Part shown: positions 10,483-20,700 of the stretch, piece after piece
Layout of the letters: every line of letters begins with the position of its first letter
Numbering within the stretch: position 1 is the stretch's first letter
From: Diphasiastrum complanatum
Taxonomy: Eukaryota > Streptophyta > Lycopodiopsida > Lycopodiales > Lycopodiaceae
Direction: 5' to 3'
NCBI GenBank assembly: GCA_029204225.1
Contig: MU833474.1
Span: 1 to 56,085 of the forward strand
DNA: 56,085 bases
The notes under the pieces: generated by a model
Databases searched by the model: none
What the model was told of the DNA's origin: nothing
Seen by the model: the letters and a program-made list of their open reading frames with translations, nothing else
Position numbers and translations under genes: made by a program

Positions 10483-11652
10483 TTAGAATTTTTCCATGAG
10501 GTCTTTCTTGATCATGTCTATCATCTCTTGATTATTTCCTGTAATAATTAAGTCATCAACATAAAGAACAATCAAAGCAACCATACCATCAAAGCATAAG
10601 ACATATAGATTTGGATTAGAATGTGTTCTCACCATCTCCTTTGAACAAAAGTAGGCATCAATCCTGCTATACCACGCACATGGTGCTTGTTTAAGACCAT
10701 AAAGCACTTTCTTCAAGCGACATACTTTATTTTCCCGTCCCTTCGCTACAAAGCCTTCAGCTTGACCCATGAACACTTCTTCTTCTAACTCACCATTTAG
10801 AAAAGTAGATTTCACATCCATCTGATGCAAAGGCCAACCAAAATGTGAAGCTAAAGCAACAAGTAGACGTAGAGTATTCCACTTACATACTGGCACAAAG
10901 GTCTCCTCATAGTCAATGCCTTAATTTGTGCCTTTGATCACCAATCTTGCCTTGTGCTTTGCTATAATTCCATCTGCATGATACTTAGTCCTGTATATCC
11001 ATTTGCAACCAATGGGTTTCTTGCCAACTGGTGGTTCTACTAAGTCCCATGTGTTATGTTTAGCAATTGAGTCCATCTCCTCTCCCATGGCCTTGACCCA
11101 AATGTCATCATCCTTCGCTTCACTATAAGTTTAAGGTTCTTTGCTTTGAATAATGCTAGATAAGAGAGCATAATTTGCTTCATACCTTTCAGGTTGTGTC
11201 TTCTCTCTTGTTGATCTTCGTAGCTCTCCCTGGCTAGATGATCCTGAAAAGTCATCTATGTCATGGCTCTCCAACAATCTCTCAAACCACTTAGGGAGCT
11301 TCCTGTCAGGTGCTCGGCTTCCTGGTGAAAATGTATCCCACGGTACATCCTTCTCCTTGCATTTGTCACCTGCAACTTCAATCCTTCTTGCACCAAAAGG
11401 TTTGTCCCTACCTCTCCAACCTATCTCTTGAGGTTGAGTAGTAGTATCTTGAGATGTATCCTCATGTTCATCACTCGGAAGATCAATGAATGGATCATCA
11501 TCAGCTGGTATCCTCACTATACCATCTTTCTCACTGGATGTGTCTATCTTCTTAGCATCCTCGTCTTCATACATCTTGGATTCATCAAAGATAACATCAC
11601 GGCTAATATGGATTTTGTTTTCCACTGGATCTAAACATCTATAGCCCTTCAC
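10483..11652 (-). pseudogene. copia B reverse transcriptase and integrase-RT linker
   Basis: Minus strand. 11131-11652 is the acidic linker after integrase, ending in RRSTREKTQPERYE. RT follows in several frames. 10483-10896 holds QMDVKSTFLNGELEEEVFM, LYGLKQAPCAWYS and the catalytic YVDDLI box. It breaks off after DLMEKF, exactly at the inversion junction. A stop interrupts the region near 10921 (Y-position of the QYGIDYEE motif). RT copies element RNA into cDNA. This copy is inactive. Confidence 0.88.
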
Positions 11653-12839
11653 ATGATCATCATATCCTAGGAATATGCACTTGATAGCTTTTACATCAAG
11701 TTTACATCTTTCTTCTTTAGGAATGTGTACAAAGGCCTTATATTCAAAGATTTACAAGTGGTTCACCTTCGGATTCTTCTTCGTGAATGCTTCCTCAGGT
11801 GTTATCTTTGGTATGCAATGGTAGGACTTCTATTTTGAAGATAGACTGCCGTGCTACATGCTTCTGACCAAAAAACTTGTGGTAGTTTCATCTCAGCTAG
11901 CATAGATCTGGCACTTTCCACAATCGTACGATTCTTGCGCTCAACTACACCATTGAGAGCAGGAGTATGAGCTTGCGTAAATTGTCTTTTAATCCCACAT
12001 TGATCACAAAGATCATTGAAGTCATTAGACTTGTACTCACCTCCACTATCTGATCTTAGGACTTTGATCTTCCTACCTGTCTAATTTTCAACCAATGCTT
12101 TGAAGCTCTTGAAGTTATCAAATGCATCTGATTTCTTCTTCAAGAAGTAGATCCACGTGTTACGTGATATATCATCAATAAAGGTCATGAAATAGAAGGC
12201 TTTACCTAAGGACATGGTCCTCATAGGCCCACATAAATCTGTGTGGATTAAGTCCAGGATGTTCTTTGCTCTTGAAACACCCTCTTTATTGAACTTCTCT
12301 CGATGCTGCTTCCCATATACACAAGATTCGCACATCGATTTCAAGTGATCTTCTATGGTAGGCAATCCTGTTACCATCTCCAATCTTCTCATCAAACTGA
12401 GGCTTCCCAAGTGTGATGGAATGGATGATACAAGTCCATGTTGCCCCTTAATTGTAGCATTCAACCTGTACAATTTTGTATTGGGCTCTCTTACTCCATC
12501 CGCATTAACTTTGAACTTTTGGTTCACATCTTTCACAAAGCAACGATCATGGGCGGATTCTACTTTCAACTTTTGATCAGTAATGACTCCAACAGAAAGT
12601 AGATTTTTCTTCAAACCTGGTATGTGAAGTACCTCCCTAATCATCCTGCTTTTGCCATCAGATAGTTGGATTGAAACGGTGCCTATCCCCTTGATCTTGC
12701 ACACCTCACCATTTGCTTGTGAAACAGATGTTCCATTATCCAACACTTTCAAGCAACTGAACCAATTCTTGTTACTTGTCATATGCCTTGTGACTCCCGA
12801 GTCAATATGCCATGCTTGATCATCTTGATTAGATGACAA
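11653..12839 (-). pseudogene. copia B protease and integrase
   Basis: The frame 12081-12839 begins in protease (HIDSGVTRHMT; the usual DSGA is DSGV) and runs into the integrase zinc region and first catalytic Asp (IHTDLCGPM). A stop at about 12081 interrupts the core. The same strand then gives SDSGGEY and NGVVERKNRT (second Asp and Glu of D-D-E) in shifted frames to about 11650. Integrase would join cDNA ends to host DNA. Confidence 0.87.
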
Positions 12840-13707
12840 TGCAGGTATGAAGATGCTAGAGTCTTCAATCTCACCCTCATCGACAAGATTACCTGCTTGT
12901 TTTGGTTTCCCCTTGCCTTGTTCTGCCAGGAATTTGCGACATTCACTCTTTCAATGGCCCTTTTTACCACAATGGAAGCACTTGCCTTTCTTTTTTGTCT
13001 TACTAGAAGATCCCTCATCCTCTGAGACTTGGCAAATTGCTGCTTAGACTTCTTCTTGCCCTTGCCCTTGCCTTGTTTTTGGTGTGTCGCAAGTGCCTGA
13101 TCGTCAGTATTTTGATGTCTAGCTTTCACCATTTCTCGTCATTGCTCTTTCTGCATCAAGATTCCTGTGAGCTCGTCAAAGGTTGGCAATCTTTCTCTTG
13201 ATGCTATTCCGCTCACAAACATCTGATAGGGTTCTGCAATGCCACACAATGCATTGTGCACCAACTCCACGTCACGTATGCGCTCACCAATAGAATGCAG
13301 TTCATCCCTCATTCTCTTGATTCTGGTCATGTACGTCTGAATGTGCTCTCCTTGTTCCATGCGGGCACTATTCAGCTTTGACTTCAGAATCATGATTCTT
13401 GATGGATTTGACGTCTCAAACTGCTCCTTTAGAACATCCCATGTCTGTCTGGGTGTAACAACATCACAAATGTGGGTAATGATGTGGTCCTTCACTGAAG
13501 AATTAATGAAGGTCAAAGCTTTTCTCATCTTTTTGGTGAACACTTTGATATCCGCTTCATTTGGCGGCCTTCTCTCATCACCTGTGATGACTTCCACACG
13601 TCTTTCTCCATCAGTATGTTTTTCATTTTAAATTTCCACACTGCATAGTTGGAAATCCCATCCAATTTGCTACTTTCACTCAAAATGGACTCTCCCATGT
13701 TTGCCAT
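12840..13707 (-). pseudogene. copia B gag with broken zinc knuckle
   Basis: It starts MANMGESILSESSKLDG at 13707. It changes frame near 13600 and continues through 13139-13597 (UBN2-type gag: QTWDVLKEQFET, MILKSKLNSARMEQGE, RMRDELHSIGE). After a stop, a lysine-rich stretch leads to a zinc knuckle, CFHCGKKGH-stop-KSEC, which carries a nonsense codon inside the motif (about 12955). The capsid protein is therefore not made from this copy. Confidence 0.85.
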
Positions 13708-14109
13708 CGCAAAACTACTTGAAACTTATGTCGTAGGTTAAAAATAGTATGCCAAGGCCAACAGTGATGTCAAAAGTTGAAAATAATGACCTGCACTTTT
13801 TCCCTTACCAGGCCACTCGCTGCTTTTCCACCAATTTGAAAGCCAAATTGGCGTCACCTTCCGAAATGCACTCAGTCGTCAACTCCCAACAACATGCCCA
13901 GTGGAATGGTGAAATCACTCCATTGCAGTCACTCTATTTTGTTGTACCGTACTTGCAGGTACAGTCCGATGGCCTTCATTTGGAGGTTACAGCCTTTCGT
14001 TTGGGTCAAAACGGGCAAAGGACCCAAAAATAGGGACTTTTCTAATTTTTGAATCGTTTCTTCATCTTGAAGAATTTTCACTTTCCCACGCTGCATGGCT
14101 GCTTCCGTA
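13708..14109 (-). other. copia B leader
   Basis: Non-coding on the minus strand. No TGGTATCAGAGC-like PBS is visible next to the LTR. Its LTR-proximal 29 bases (14082-14110) closely match the gag of element A at 9251-9279, the very sequence flanking B's other end (see findings). Confidence 0.6.
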
Positions 14110-14360
14110 GAACACAAATCATGCTACACAGTAACACAGACAGAAAACACTCTCCACAGCAAGCTCACATAGCAACTGTATTTCTCAAAATGAAATTACA
14201 CTGTACATATAGTTGTTCACTCAGGCAACCCATGCATGACCCAGGTTGTCGTTGGCGGGATGCGTGTCCCGTCGACTTGCCTTGTGGCGAGGCCAACTGA
14301 TCCTTATCCACTGATAGGACCCACAGTACAGTAATACAGTGATTCTACTTTAATTCTAAC
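14110..14360 (-). repeat. copia B 5' LTR
   Basis: Direct repeat of 9311-9561. The outer end abuts TCAAT, the target duplication, and then the gag of A. The GTTAGAATT terminus departs from the usual TG start. It may extend inward to about 14063 (GAAGAATTTT matches the outer end of the other LTR loosely). Confidence 0.85.
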
Positions 14361-14365
14361 TCAAT

Positions 14366-14596
14366 CTGCATGAGTAGATCTTCATTTATGGACGAAACAA
14401 TGATCGCCATTGCGTGCTCATCCTTTCTGATCCATTCAGCTCTCCTCGGGTCTCCCTCTGGAGGCTGCACCTTTGAGAGCTCGGTCACCAACCAGATGCC
14501 TTCGTCCTTCAGGAGTGTTTTGATTTTGAATTTTCAGATTCTGTAATTTGCACCATCAAGACTGATTGCTACTCTGGTCTGGATTGTCGTAGTCAT
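14366..14596 (-). pseudogene. copia A gag, N-terminal part
   Basis: Minus-strand ATG at 14596 (MTTTIQTRVAISLDGANY...) followed by a nonsense codon where the conserved Trp of the YxxWK motif should be. It then reads in frame through EGIWLVTE, RRAEWIRKDEHAMAII and SSINEDLLMQIE, where B has inserted. It continues at 9282 leftward. This is the UBN2/DUF4219-type N-terminus of a copia gag. Confidence 0.85.
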
Positions 14597-14649
14597 ATTG
14601 TGTTGTTTGGAAGAATCACTGTTGGGATATCAGTAGTGATAACCTGTTG

Positions 14650-14661
14650 GCTCTAATACCA
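14650..14661 (-). promoter_or_regulatory. copia A primer-binding site (one mismatch)
   Basis: The minus strand reads TGGTATTAGAGC, one base from the standard TGGTATCAGAGC. It sits 53 bases upstream of the gag ATG and directly inside the LTR end TGTCGTGG (14662, plus strand). Confidence 0.88.
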
Positions 14662-15427
14662 TGTCGTGGAAGCTTTTTCTTTCTTGTGTTTTGTGTTCGT
14701 CCTCTTTCTTCTGATTTGCGAACAATTTTCTGTCTTCGATTTTTCTTTTCGTGCGGAAGCTCTTACGGGATCCCAGACACTCAACTACGCATCACAGAAC
14801 ATGTTTTATTCTAGCAATCAAGAGACATAGCACAAGCCAAGAGATACACGAAATAGAGCGATTATATTGTCAGTTTTGGTTTTAGAGCGAGATCGTCAGT
14901 GTCTCGCTCGTTGGCAGATTGACTCTCTGCTCTTTCGTTGTGTTCTGCTCGTTGGCAGACTTTCATGCACAACAATGGTATTTTTTGCTTTCTTACTCTA
15001 TTCGCTAAGTCTCTCTCTGTTTCTTATAGATCTCTGTATTCACTATCTCTCCACTTTTTCTCTTCTTCTTCTTCTTACATAGTTATACCTCCACCATGTG
15101 GAGTTTACAAGATAGCTAAACGTAGAATCACAAGACTAGTTAACGCTAATCAACTAGTTAGTTAGTCTCCGTCGTTGCTATTCGTTTCAGCTGGGCATGA
15201 AGCCCGTTGAGCTGCCAGGTGGTAGTGCGAAGGATTTCTCTTCATTTGTTTCATTCTTTTCATTTTTTTTGCAGTATTCATTCTGCGCCCCTTTTGCGGT
15301 TTACGGTCCTGGAGGTGTGTTTACGATTCGTGATTGATTCACGAATCATTCGTGCTTCGAGTCAAAGACACGTTGACTGTCGTGAATTGTTCTCGTTCGA
15401 CCTTCGTGTCTTGTTTGTGCTGTGACA
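14662..15427 (-). repeat. copia A 5' LTR (about 766 bp)
   Basis: The inner end is fixed by the PBS (TGTCGTGGAAGC). The outer end is inferred at GCTGTGACA (about 15427), an imperfect inverted match of the inner end. Beyond it the sequence reads as element C. It contains a repeated CTCGTTGGCAGA word (about 14907 and 14949) and CGAATCATTCG-type inverted words near 15340. No matching 3' LTR was found on the left. Confidence 0.6.
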
Positions 15428-16774
15428 AAGTTGCAGGAGTTCACCATTTCTGACACAATGCAAGCAAGATCACACTTTTCCAAGATCTCCTCCTTTGCCA
15501 AGCTCATTTTTTCAAAAGCAACACTAGCCTCCAACTTAAACAATCTTCCATGTTTAAATCCAACTTAAACATCATTCTTCAAGATGAAGCAAACACCATG
15601 CTTAAAGTGGACATCCAAACCACTTTCTAAGAGTATACCAACACTAAGCATATTCTTGGTGATTGATGGTACATAAAGGACATTTTCTAGATCCATGCAT
15701 TTTGAGGATTCTAGACACAAAGAGATGGTGCCAACACCATCTATCCTACACTCTTCATCATTTGCAGTAAAGACAAACTTTTTAGCAACATTGAAAGAGT
15801 GTAAGGTTGAGAAAAAGCTCTTTTCACAAGACATGTGGGAGGTAGCCCCATTGTCGATTCACCAATTGTCTCTTGAATTGTTATTGCTTGTTGGTGAGGA
15901 TGTAGATTCCATCAAGAATACATCTACTTCGTCCTCCTCCTCCTCCTTTGCAAGGTTTCCTTGTTTGTCCTCCTCTACTTGTGCTCTTAGCCTCTTGTAG
16001 CATTCAGATGCATAATGCCCCTTCTTTCCACAAAAGAAGCATTTCTACTTTGACTTGTCCTTTGAGCTTGATGCATCATCCTCTTCTTTGGCCTCCTTTG
16101 GATGCTTCTTCTTTCCATTGGTCTTCTTTTTGCCCTTGAATGAGAAATTGGCTTTCTCGTCGCCATCCTGCAAAGACAAGGAACTCATCCTAGCTTTTAC
16201 ATGGAGCATCCTACACTCTTCAGCCACTAATACACTGTGAAGTTTTTCTATAGTTGACAAAGTGTCTTGGATGGCAAAAATTTGGACCAGATTTGCAAAG
16301 TCATCTCCTAGACCATTAAGAAAAAATTGTGCAAGCTCTCCATCATGAATCTTCTCTCCAATGGAAGCCAACTCCCTATATAGAGACTTGATTCTAAGCA
16401 CATAATCATGTGCACTCTCCTCACTTTTGTTCATGCTTTGCAAAATCTGATTTCTAAGCATGAGTACTCTTGAAGTGTTACTAGATTCATAGATTGATTT
16501 TAAAGACTCCCAAGCCTCTTTACCACTAGTACATGCTGATACTTCTCTCAACAAATCATTGCTCACATTCATCTTCACACATGAAGTGCAAGCCTAGATC
16601 TCTTCTTGTATTTATTAACTCCTGTGCACCTAGAGGTTCATCTTCATCTTAAATCAAGAACTCATGAAGGTCTTGGAGCACCAAGAGTGACTCCATCCTA
16701 ACCTTCCAAATAGCATAATCTATAGAATTCAATCTCTCACTAGCTTCTAGAAGGTATGCTCCAGCAGATGCCAT
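15428..16774 (-). pseudogene. copia C gag and protease, truncated in integrase
   Basis: ATG at 16774 (MASAGAYLLEASERLNS). A stop follows about 45 codons in, then the main gag frame (16045-16578: KEAWESLKSIYES, RVLMLRNQILQ). The zinc-knuckle region (about 16000-16050) is broken. The protease part is at 15565-15834 (TANDEECRIDGVGTI, YVPSITKNMLSVG) with its DSGA region damaged. The text stops just after FKLEASVAFEK, where the LTR of A begins. The gag is closest to R1, D and J. Confidence 0.85.
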
Positions 16775-17554
16775 CTGACTACTGACTTCTACAAACAAGA
16801 AATAGATTTGATTGACTTGAAACTCACAAAGGTCTCACACTTGCAATGTTTCACTCAAATTTGATTTCTAATCCAACAAATGGACTTATAATCACAGTTC
16901 TATCTTTCCCTCACAAAGCTGGAATGAAGACAAGATGAAATGAAAACTATTTTCAACCAAGAAATGGATTTGATTGTCTCTAGAAACTCACTAAGGTCTC
17001 TCTCTTGTAGTGTTTCACTCAAATTAGATTTCTAATCCAACAAATGGACTTATAATCTCAGTTCTAGCACTCCCTCACAAAGTTGGAATGAAGATAAGAT
17101 GATGTGAAATCTACTTACAATCAAATCTTGTCAATTTTGGCTATTTTTGGACAAAAAAATGACTTAATCTCTTTCACATTTTTTTGATGTACTTTCGAGA
17201 CCTGTAAAACAAGTTTAGAGGACCTGATTTCAGCCTAGATTAATCAGATCTCATGACCTATGTCAAATCTAATTAGTGGCACCCAATCTTGGTAGCTTAT
17301 CCTAAGATTTCCACCAAAAATTACATCAAAAGCTCACAAATTGAATTTCTTTGGATCAAATGAATACCATGCATTAAATGCAGGTTCAGAGGTGCCCACA
17401 CGTGGACAGTATGGTTTGGACCCCTACCAAGTTTGGAATCAAAGCTCCTCACCAAAATCAAGATTCTAGCTTGCCCTCTCAATACTAGTTTTTAGCACCA
17501 AAACTTGCTAAAAATGGATTTGAATTAGATCAATGGCTTATGCTCTTGTACTTG
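16775..17554 (-). other. copia C leader
   Basis: Non-coding, about 780 bp. It contains an imperfect duplication: the stretch around 16800-16935 (AGAAATAGATTTGATTG, TCACTCAAATTTGATTTC, CAACAAATGGACTTATAATC) recurs at about 16965-17100. This suggests a tandem copy of roughly 165 bp within the leader. Confidence 0.65.
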
Positions 17555-17566
17555 GCTCTGATACCA
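17555..17566 (-). promoter_or_regulatory. copia C primer-binding site
   Basis: The minus strand reads TGGTATCAGAGC, a perfect initiator Met tRNA complement, directly next to the LTR end. Confidence 0.95.
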
Positions 17567-18267
17567 TGTGAAAGTACTGTGCTTTAGGACCATAAATGGA
17601 TCTACAAAAGATCCACAAGAGTGATTGGATGCTTGCTTAACAATCTATCAAAAAACTAGACACAAAAAAGTTGATCTAGATTGGCAATTTGACAAACAAC
17701 AAGCATTAACAATCAAAAGCATTGATCAACATTGAAATCCAAGCCCACACGTGTGTACTACAAGCTGTAGTACAGCCTTCAACCTGAGAAACAAGTAGAA
17801 ATTGATTTGGTTTCATTTGGATCACAAAAACTCAATGTACATAGTGAACTAGCTTGAGATTGCCAATGAGCTCCAAAAATTTTCTATCTTCTCACTATGG
17901 GAGCTTGGAATACATAGCAAATTCGACTTCCTTATTGAAGTTAGGTGGATTTCCAGCATGTAATAAGGAATTTAACTCACCCTTCTTGCCCTAAAATGAA
18001 ACCCTAGCCTAGATCCTAGAGTTATGCTTGGTAGGTAGCTAGTTGGTCAAATTATCACCATAAACTTAGGTGTAGGTCCTATAAAGTAGGGATGACCACC
18101 AAGTAGACATGACCAACTCTCTTGACTTGACCTAACCTACATTATGAGTGGATTGCCACGTGGCATCTTGGCCTCACATGTGTGGAATCCACTTATGTAC
18201 AAAATTTACATTATATTTCATGGTTTTTGATCAAGCTAGATTTGCCAATTTTTGGCAATTCTTCACA
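17567..18267 (-). repeat. copia C 5' LTR (701 bp)
   Basis: The plus strand runs from TGTGAAAGTAC to ATTCTTCACA. The inner end is set by the PBS; the outer end is inferred from the TGTGAA/TTCACA pairing. The next base (18268) is inside the gag of element D, so C probably inserted in D. It contains the palindrome CACACGTGTG at 17746-17755. Confidence 0.8.
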
Positions 18268-19122
18268 CAAAGGCACGTGGTCTAAAGAGAAAGATCAAGG
18301 TGAGCTTTCTAATTTTGTTGGGAAGAAGAAAGATAGATCTAAGCTAAAATGTTTCTATTGTGGAGTCAAAGGACATTTTTCTAGGTAGTGCCTCAAAAAA
18401 AAAAAAAGATCAAGGTGAGAAACAAGGCACTTTCACTTTTGATGAGGATGGTGTTGATGAGCAAAATTTAAGTGATTCTTTTTTATGTCTTCTTGTTTGC
18501 TAACTAATGATAAAGATATTGATCCATGGTGGATTGATAGTAGAAAAAAGGCTCATATGATATGTCACAAAGAGTACTTCACTTCTTTGGTGCCTTATGA
18601 AGGAGAGAAGAAGGTCCTCAACATGGCCAATGATGGTAAAGTTACTATCAAGGGCATTGGTACTGTTTCTATTTTTCTCTCATCTACACATAGGAATGTA
18701 AGCTTGAATAAAGTTTTATTCATACCTTTCATTACTAAGAATGTTCTTACTGTGTGTCAAATGGTTGACAAAAACCTTAAAGTGGAATTTGTTGGTGATT
18801 CTTGTTTGATCAAAAGGAATGAAGTCTTGATTGCTCAAGGAGACAAGGTGAGCTTTACAAACTTGATGGATATGTTGGTTCTAACCATGGTGGTTTGAAG
18901 GCAAAGAAGAAAGTTGGTGAGCTTTGTTCAATGTCAGAGTCACAAAGGTTGTCTTGTTCCAGGTCTAGCTTAAGATCTAAGATGCCTTTTCATTTAGTAC
19001 ATTTGGATGTGCATAATATAGTGCTTTGAGTAATGGAGGAGCAAAGATGTTTGAGGCTTGCATTGATGACTTTAGTAAATATCATTGGACTTATGTTCTA
19101 AAGAGTGAGAATCTCATATTTG
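18268..19122 (+). pseudogene. copia D fragment: end of gag, protease, start of integrase
   Basis: The plus strand shows a zinc knuckle that begins CFYCGVKGHFSR and then hits a stop, followed by an A-run (about 18397-18409). The protease-like frame 18485-18898 has WWIDSRKKAHM where family members have DSGASSHM, so the active site is lost. The integrase region (about 18900-19110) is frameshifted (FHLVHLDVH, then LKSENLIF). Both ends are cut: by C's LTR on the left and by EG on the right. It belongs to the R1/C/J lineage. Confidence 0.85.
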
Positions 19123-19302
19123 ATGAGGCAAGTATACTCTGTAATATGTAGAATGTATATCATAGCCAACCAAGAATCCTTCATCCAGCTTCTTCCTCTT
19201 CTTATCTGGTATGTGTGCATATGCTACACATCCGAAGATTCGGACATGAGCCAGATTCGGCTTGCTTCTCCACCATACCTCATGTGGGGTAGTGTGTGCA
19301 AC
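19123..19302 (-). pseudogene. element EG, integrase C-terminal part (left half)
   Basis: The minus strand reads VAHTTPHEVWW, VRIFGCVAYAHIPDKK and GFLVGYDIHSTYYRVY, the conserved stretch after the copia integrase core. It starts exactly where the right half (24248-25410) breaks off: GKSSIV on the right continues as VAHTTPHE here. Copia F lies between the halves. Confidence 0.85.
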
Positions 19303-20543
19303 TGTAATACCCTATCACATGCATATTTTTCTTGAATTGCTATTTTGTGATGCAAAACCCCAATCAAGCTACTCAATTGATGAAGATAACCACCGAATAT
19401 GAAGAAATATCTAATGGTCGCGACAATGTCCAAAGATATATTGAAGATAAAGAGGCCTAAATAAATGTGATTGTGATATTGGTCGCCGATATTTCTAAAT
19501 GTCAGTTGACAACTAGATTTTAATCCAAGAACAATAAATGAGTTAAAAACATCTAAAATCACAATATAAAACAGTCTTTTTGGGGAACGACAATCTTTTA
19601 TACTACTTATCCTTACAATTAAGATAAGCAATAATGCATCACTAAGTCAAAAACACTTAGAAAATAACTCTGGCCAAATTTTTCGACATTGTTGCATTTT
19701 TTGCTTTTCGGAAAAATACGACAGTCTTAGAAGTGCCTTAGAAAAGTTTTTAGGCATACTGTCGGGTTTTTCACTTTTTCGCCCTTCGGGAAAAAGCGAC
19801 ACTACCCTTGAAAATGTGACATTGCCCTTGAAAAATCGACATTGCCCTTAAAATTATGAAAGTGTCTTTTGGCAAAATGTGAAGGTTTGCGGCGTGAAGA
19901 CAAGGTGTAATGGGTAGAGAGCAGCTGATGAGGACAGTGACAGGAAACTAGAATCAGTTTTGATTAAGCCTAATGCATTTCTTTTTATTAGATCTTTTAA
20001 CTTAATTAGTTCTCTAGATTGATCGCATGAGAAGGAGATCACAGATACAGACTAACACAGTCACAGACACGGAATAGACAGAACTGTAAAAGTTTGAGAT
20101 AGCTCTAGAGTGAGTTTTATAGATAAGCAGTAGCTAGTCATATTATTTGTGAGAGAGAACATCTCTCTTGCACCAACACGCTGATCTGGAAAACAGACAG
20201 TGCTCAAGAAAATTTTGTAAATTCAGCTCTGATAATAGAAGCGATTTTCTCAATGTTCTATTCTATGATGTATATGATCTACAATATTGGAATGCATGCT
20301 AGCAATAGGTATCTTTCCGCTGTTGTTTTACTCAACATTATCTATTGTTTACAAGTTGTATTTTACAACAGATCGTCAAAAGCGATCTAGGACTTGGAAG
20401 AGAATTAGGCCATAGTCAGTAGCACTAGCTACTCCTGCCAAGTCGGCTCTATTCGGCCTTCATCTCCGGGAACATCACAGACTCCCATCAGTGGTTACAG
20501 AGTGACCTGACTGCTCGGCCCTATCGGTGCCTTTTGTGTCACA
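19303..20543 (+). repeat. copia F 5' LTR (1241 bp)
   Basis: It starts TGTAATACCCTATCACATGC and ends TTGTGTCACA. The first 150 bp align with the start of the LTR of element I (50543). Three tandem 20-bp units (GCGACACTACCCTTGAAAAT-like) lie at 19796-19855. Just before them is a small hairpin-like word (CTTTTTCGCCCTTCGGGAAAAAG). The region 19495-19636 recurs at 24112-24247. Confidence 0.82.
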
Positions 20544-20553
20544 ATCCCATCAA

Positions 20554-20565
20554 TGATATCAGAGC
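20554..20565 (+). promoter_or_regulatory. copia F degenerate primer-binding site
   Basis: TGATATCAGAGC, one mismatch from TGGTATCAGAGC, 10 bases after the LTR end. Its 3' part is the first unit of the tandem array that follows. Confidence 0.8.
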
Positions 20566-20670
20566 CACTGAGCTCTATCAGAGCCATTGAGCTCTATCAA
20601 AGCCATTGAGCTCTATCAGAGCCACTGAGTCCTACCAAAATGACTGAGCTCTATCAGAGCCCTCAACTCT
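20557..20670 (+). repeat. 19-bp tandem array carrying PBS-like words
   Basis: Six head-to-tail units of TATCAGAGCCACTGAGCTC and variants (TATCAGAGCCATTGAGCTC, TATCAAAGCCATTGAGCTC, TACCAAAATGACTGAGCTC and others). The first unit overlaps the PBS. Four of the six contain TATCAGAGCC, the inner part of the tRNA-complementary site. The gag ATG follows at 20701. Confidence 0.9.
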
Positions 20671-20700
20671 AATCAGAACTCTATCTAATTCCTTCAGGCT

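Larger units (their letters stand above)
9288..14360 (-). mobile_element. copia B, inserted in the gag of copia A
   Basis: The TCAAT target sequence occurs at 9283-9287 and 14361-14365, and removal of B restores the reading frame of A's gag. About 251 bp at each end are direct repeats (LTRs) with roughly ten mismatches by eye (about 96% identity). Between them, read on the minus strand, are gag (13139-13707), zinc knuckle, protease, integrase and RT to 10483. RNase H then follows in the opposite orientation, and finally the 3' end of pol, a polypurine tract and the 3' LTR. I could not identify a canonical PBS next to the 5' LTR. Confidence 0.9.
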
